Shown here: positions 6,172 through 6,621 of the stretch, in pieces | How the letters are laid out: the number at the start of each line of letters is the position of its first letter | How positions within the stretch are numbered: the first letter of the stretch is position 1 | From: an uncultured Atopobiaceae bacterium | GTDB lineage: Bacteria; Actinomycetota; Coriobacteriia; Coriobacteriales; Atopobiaceae | Direction of reading: 5' to 3' | DNA length: 6,621 nt | Assembly (NCBI GenBank): GCA_905235165.1 | Contig: CAJOKK010000081.1 | Span: forward strand, 1 to 6,621 | Program-made: the position numbers and the translations under genes | The notes under the pieces: model-generated | Database searches by the model: none | Seen by the model: only the letters and a program-made list of their open reading frames with translations | Told to the model about the DNA's origin: nothing

Positions 6172-6185
6172 CAAACAATTGTTCC
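6172..6185. promoter_or_regulatory. Possible third, weaker LexA-box-like site
   Basis: CAAAC-AATT-GTTCC matches 8 of the 10 fixed positions of CGAAC-N4-GTTCG and is built on the perfect palindrome AACAATTGTT (6174-6183). It lies in the expected lexA leader, downstream of the lexA start site, and 9 bp upstream of the plus-strand -35 box. Its central AATT fits the Bacillus RNRY preference less well than the two main dyads. It could be an auxiliary operator or a chance palindrome. Confidence 0.3.
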
Positions 6186-6194
6186 GAATTTTTC

Positions 6195-6222
6195 TTGACA
6201 GCAGCTCATAAGCTCGCATAAT
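6195..6222 (+). promoter_or_regulatory. Promoter for the membrane protein gene at 6326
   Basis: A perfect sigma-70-type -35 box, TTGACA (6195-6200), is followed after 16 bases by CATAAT (6217-6222), five of six matches to TATAAT; TAATAG (6219-6224) at 18 bases is a poorer alternative. Transcription would begin around 6229, inside the dyad at 6226-6237, so a repressor bound there would block initiation. The leader to the ATG would be about 95 bases. Confidence 0.7.
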
Positions 6223-6245
6223 AGAGTACAGATGTACGGGTACAA
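6218..6245 (-). promoter_or_regulatory. lexA promoter
   Basis: On the minus strand TTGTAC (6245-6240) and TATTAT (6223-6218) are separated by 16 bases and resemble -35 and -10 boxes. Transcription would start near 6211, giving lexA a leader of about 88 bases. The -35 box and spacer are covered by the two dyads at 6226-6251, as expected for autorepression. The -10 box shares bases with that of the opposing promoter, so the two polymerases should exclude each other. Confidence 0.55.
6226..6237. promoter_or_regulatory. LexA-box-like dyad 1
   Basis: GTACAGATGTAC is an inverted repeat with arms GTAC/GTAC around AGAT. In its 14-base context (6225-6238) it fits the Bacillus SOS box CGAACRNRYGTTYG at 11 of 14 positions, including all four central ones; the departures are the first base and the symmetric A-to-T / T-to-A change. 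It covers the expected plus-strand start site and the lexA promoter spacer. Binding by this LexA is inferred. Confidence 0.55.
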
Positions 6246-6251
6246 GTGTTC
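6240..6251. promoter_or_regulatory. LexA-box-like dyad 2
   Basis: GTACAAGTGTTC lies 14 bp (start to start) after dyad 1. In its 14-base context (6239-6252) it fits CGAACRNRYGTTYG at 12 of 14 positions, with a complete right half GTTCG and a matching centre AAGT. It overlaps the lexA -35 box (6240-6245). The left half has GTAC rather than GAAC, the same deviation as in dyad 1, suggesting a lineage-specific operator rather than decay. Confidence 0.6.
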
Positions 6252-6298
6252 GGTTTTGCGCAAACCCCCTTTTCTGTCTGGTGGCTTTCGTATAACGG

Positions 6299-6316
6299 TC
6301 TCGTACACCAACGAGA
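6299..6316 (+). promoter_or_regulatory. Small hairpin touching the ribosome-binding site of the gene at 6326
   Basis: TCTCGT (6299-6304) and ACGAGA (6311-6316) form a 6-bp stem with a 6-base loop. The right arm overlaps the ribosome-binding site GAGAGGAG (6313-6320), which sits 5 bases before the ATG. Folding could lower translation of the gene. The stem is short, so its effect is uncertain. Confidence 0.3.
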
Positions 6317-6325
6317 GGAGCAGCC

Positions 6326-6621
6326 ATGACCTACCAGCAGCGCATGTTCACCTACGCCACAAACGGAAACCTCGCCCTCAAGCCCAGGCAGACTCAGGGC
6401 TTTGAGCTGATCGAAGGCGGCAGGTCCCACGCTGCTTCGCCTGCGCCACAGAGCTTTGCCATGCGGCTTCCCCTCCAGGCGGCCCTGTGCGAAGGCTTCC
6501 CCACGCGCGAGCAGGGCGAGGCTACGCACTTTCAGACCGTAGCCTGCTGCGTCGTCATTGCCGCCACCTTTGTACTCATCCTTGCCCTAAGCTTCCTCTT
6601 TGACGCCCGCGCCAGCTCAAA
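6326..6621 (+). CDS. Putative SOS-induced cell-division inhibitor (YneA/DivS-like position), single-span membrane protein, 3' end cut off
   Basis: The first 98 residues are visible; the rest lies beyond the window. There is a polar N-terminal segment of about 70 residues with no recognised domain, then one strongly hydrophobic stretch (about 72-92, TVACCVVIAATFVLILALSF and onward) starting with the pair Cys74-Cys75, followed by DARASS. With few positive residues near the membrane the topology is uncertain; an N-in, C-out protein with an extracellular C-terminal domain is plausible. Genes divergent from lexA in Gram-positives (B. subtilis yneA, Corynebacterium divS) encode small membrane proteins that block division during SOS, often with a LysM domain. 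Position and the shared operator suggest the same role, but no LysM is visible here, and yneA products have the helix nearer the N-terminus. The start has GAGAGGAG (6313-6320) 5 bases upstream. Existence is fairly sure, function inferred from context. Confidence 0.65.
   Translation, partial: MTYQQRMFTYATNGNLALKPRQTQGFELIEGGRSHAASPAPQSFAMRLPLQAALCEGFPTREQGEATHFQTVACCVVIAATFVLILALSFLFDARASS

Larger units (their letters stand above)
6124..6325. promoter_or_regulatory. Divergent control region between lexA and the membrane protein gene
   Basis: This 202-bp region holds opposed promoters with a shared -10 segment (6217-6223), two tandem LexA-box-like dyads (6226-6237 and 6240-6251) and several looser half-sites nearer lexA: CGAAC at 6141 and 6161, and GTTC at 6181. 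It also has the perfect 10-bp palindromes GCATGCATGC (6152-6161) and AACAATTGTT (6174-6183). The palindromic TTGCGCAA (6256-6263) lies on the other side. No gene fits inside it. Confidence 0.75.

Noticed and set aside
5653..6198. A 181-codon plus-strand frame opposite lexA
   Set aside because: It is antisense to lexA with all catalytic residues intact, and it runs into the lexA leader. No family is recognised.
6291..6296. TATAAC as a second -10 box for the gene at 6326
   Set aside because: There is no -35-like hexamer 16-18 bases upstream, and a much better promoter exists at 6195-6222.
6124..6327. N-terminal extension of LexA by 68 codons to an ATG at 6327
   Set aside because: The extension would translate the promoters and operators. 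Family N-termini begin at MSRDTLSKRQ, which has its own ribosome-binding site.

Overview
This window looks like chromosomal core-genome DNA from a high-GC Gram-positive bacterium, most likely a member of the Coriobacteriia (Olsenella/Atopobium/Collinsella-like). That assignment is inferred from three things: GC-rich coding sequence, a SpoVS homologue directly upstream of miaB-miaA-hflX, and a Gram-positive-type lexA facing a small membrane protein gene of the YneA/DivS type. No phage, transposon, CRISPR, rRNA or tRNA gene was seen.

Layout. Bases 1-308 (minus strand) hold the N-terminal part of a flavin reductase-family protein that runs off the left edge. Bases 309-685 are a divergent intergenic region, AT-richer than the genes. 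It holds two nearly identical 33-bp elements with inverted ATGAGTCA/TGACTCAT ends, followed by an imperfect hairpin. Bases 686-4623 (plus strand) are a tightly packed cluster, spoVS-miaB-miaA-hflX, with junctions of +3, -4 and 0 bp, almost certainly one transcript. It couples a SpoVS regulator, two successive enzymes of ms2i6A37 tRNA modification and a ribosome-associated GTPase. A convergent gap of about 80 bp follows. Bases 4703-6123 (minus strand) are lexA followed 11 bp later by a DUF1624-type membrane protein gene. Bases 6124-6325 are a divergent regulatory region, and from 6326 a membrane protein gene runs off the right edge.

The most interesting part is the lexA divergent control region. 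A near-consensus plus-strand promoter (TTGACA-N16-CATAAT) and a minus-strand lexA promoter (TTGTAC-N16-TATTAT) share the same -10 bases. Two tandem dyads, GTACAGATGTAC and GTACAAGTGTTC, lie 14 bp apart over the start site of one promoter and the -35/spacer of the other. They resemble the Bacillus-type SOS box (CGAAC-N4-GTTCG) but deviate at the same internal position. This suggests one compact, slightly divergent LexA operator controlling lexA, the membrane protein co-transcribed with it, and a putative SOS cell-division inhibitor. The second unexplained signal is the pair of 33-bp elements upstream of spoVS. No wholly new system is demonstrable from this window alone.
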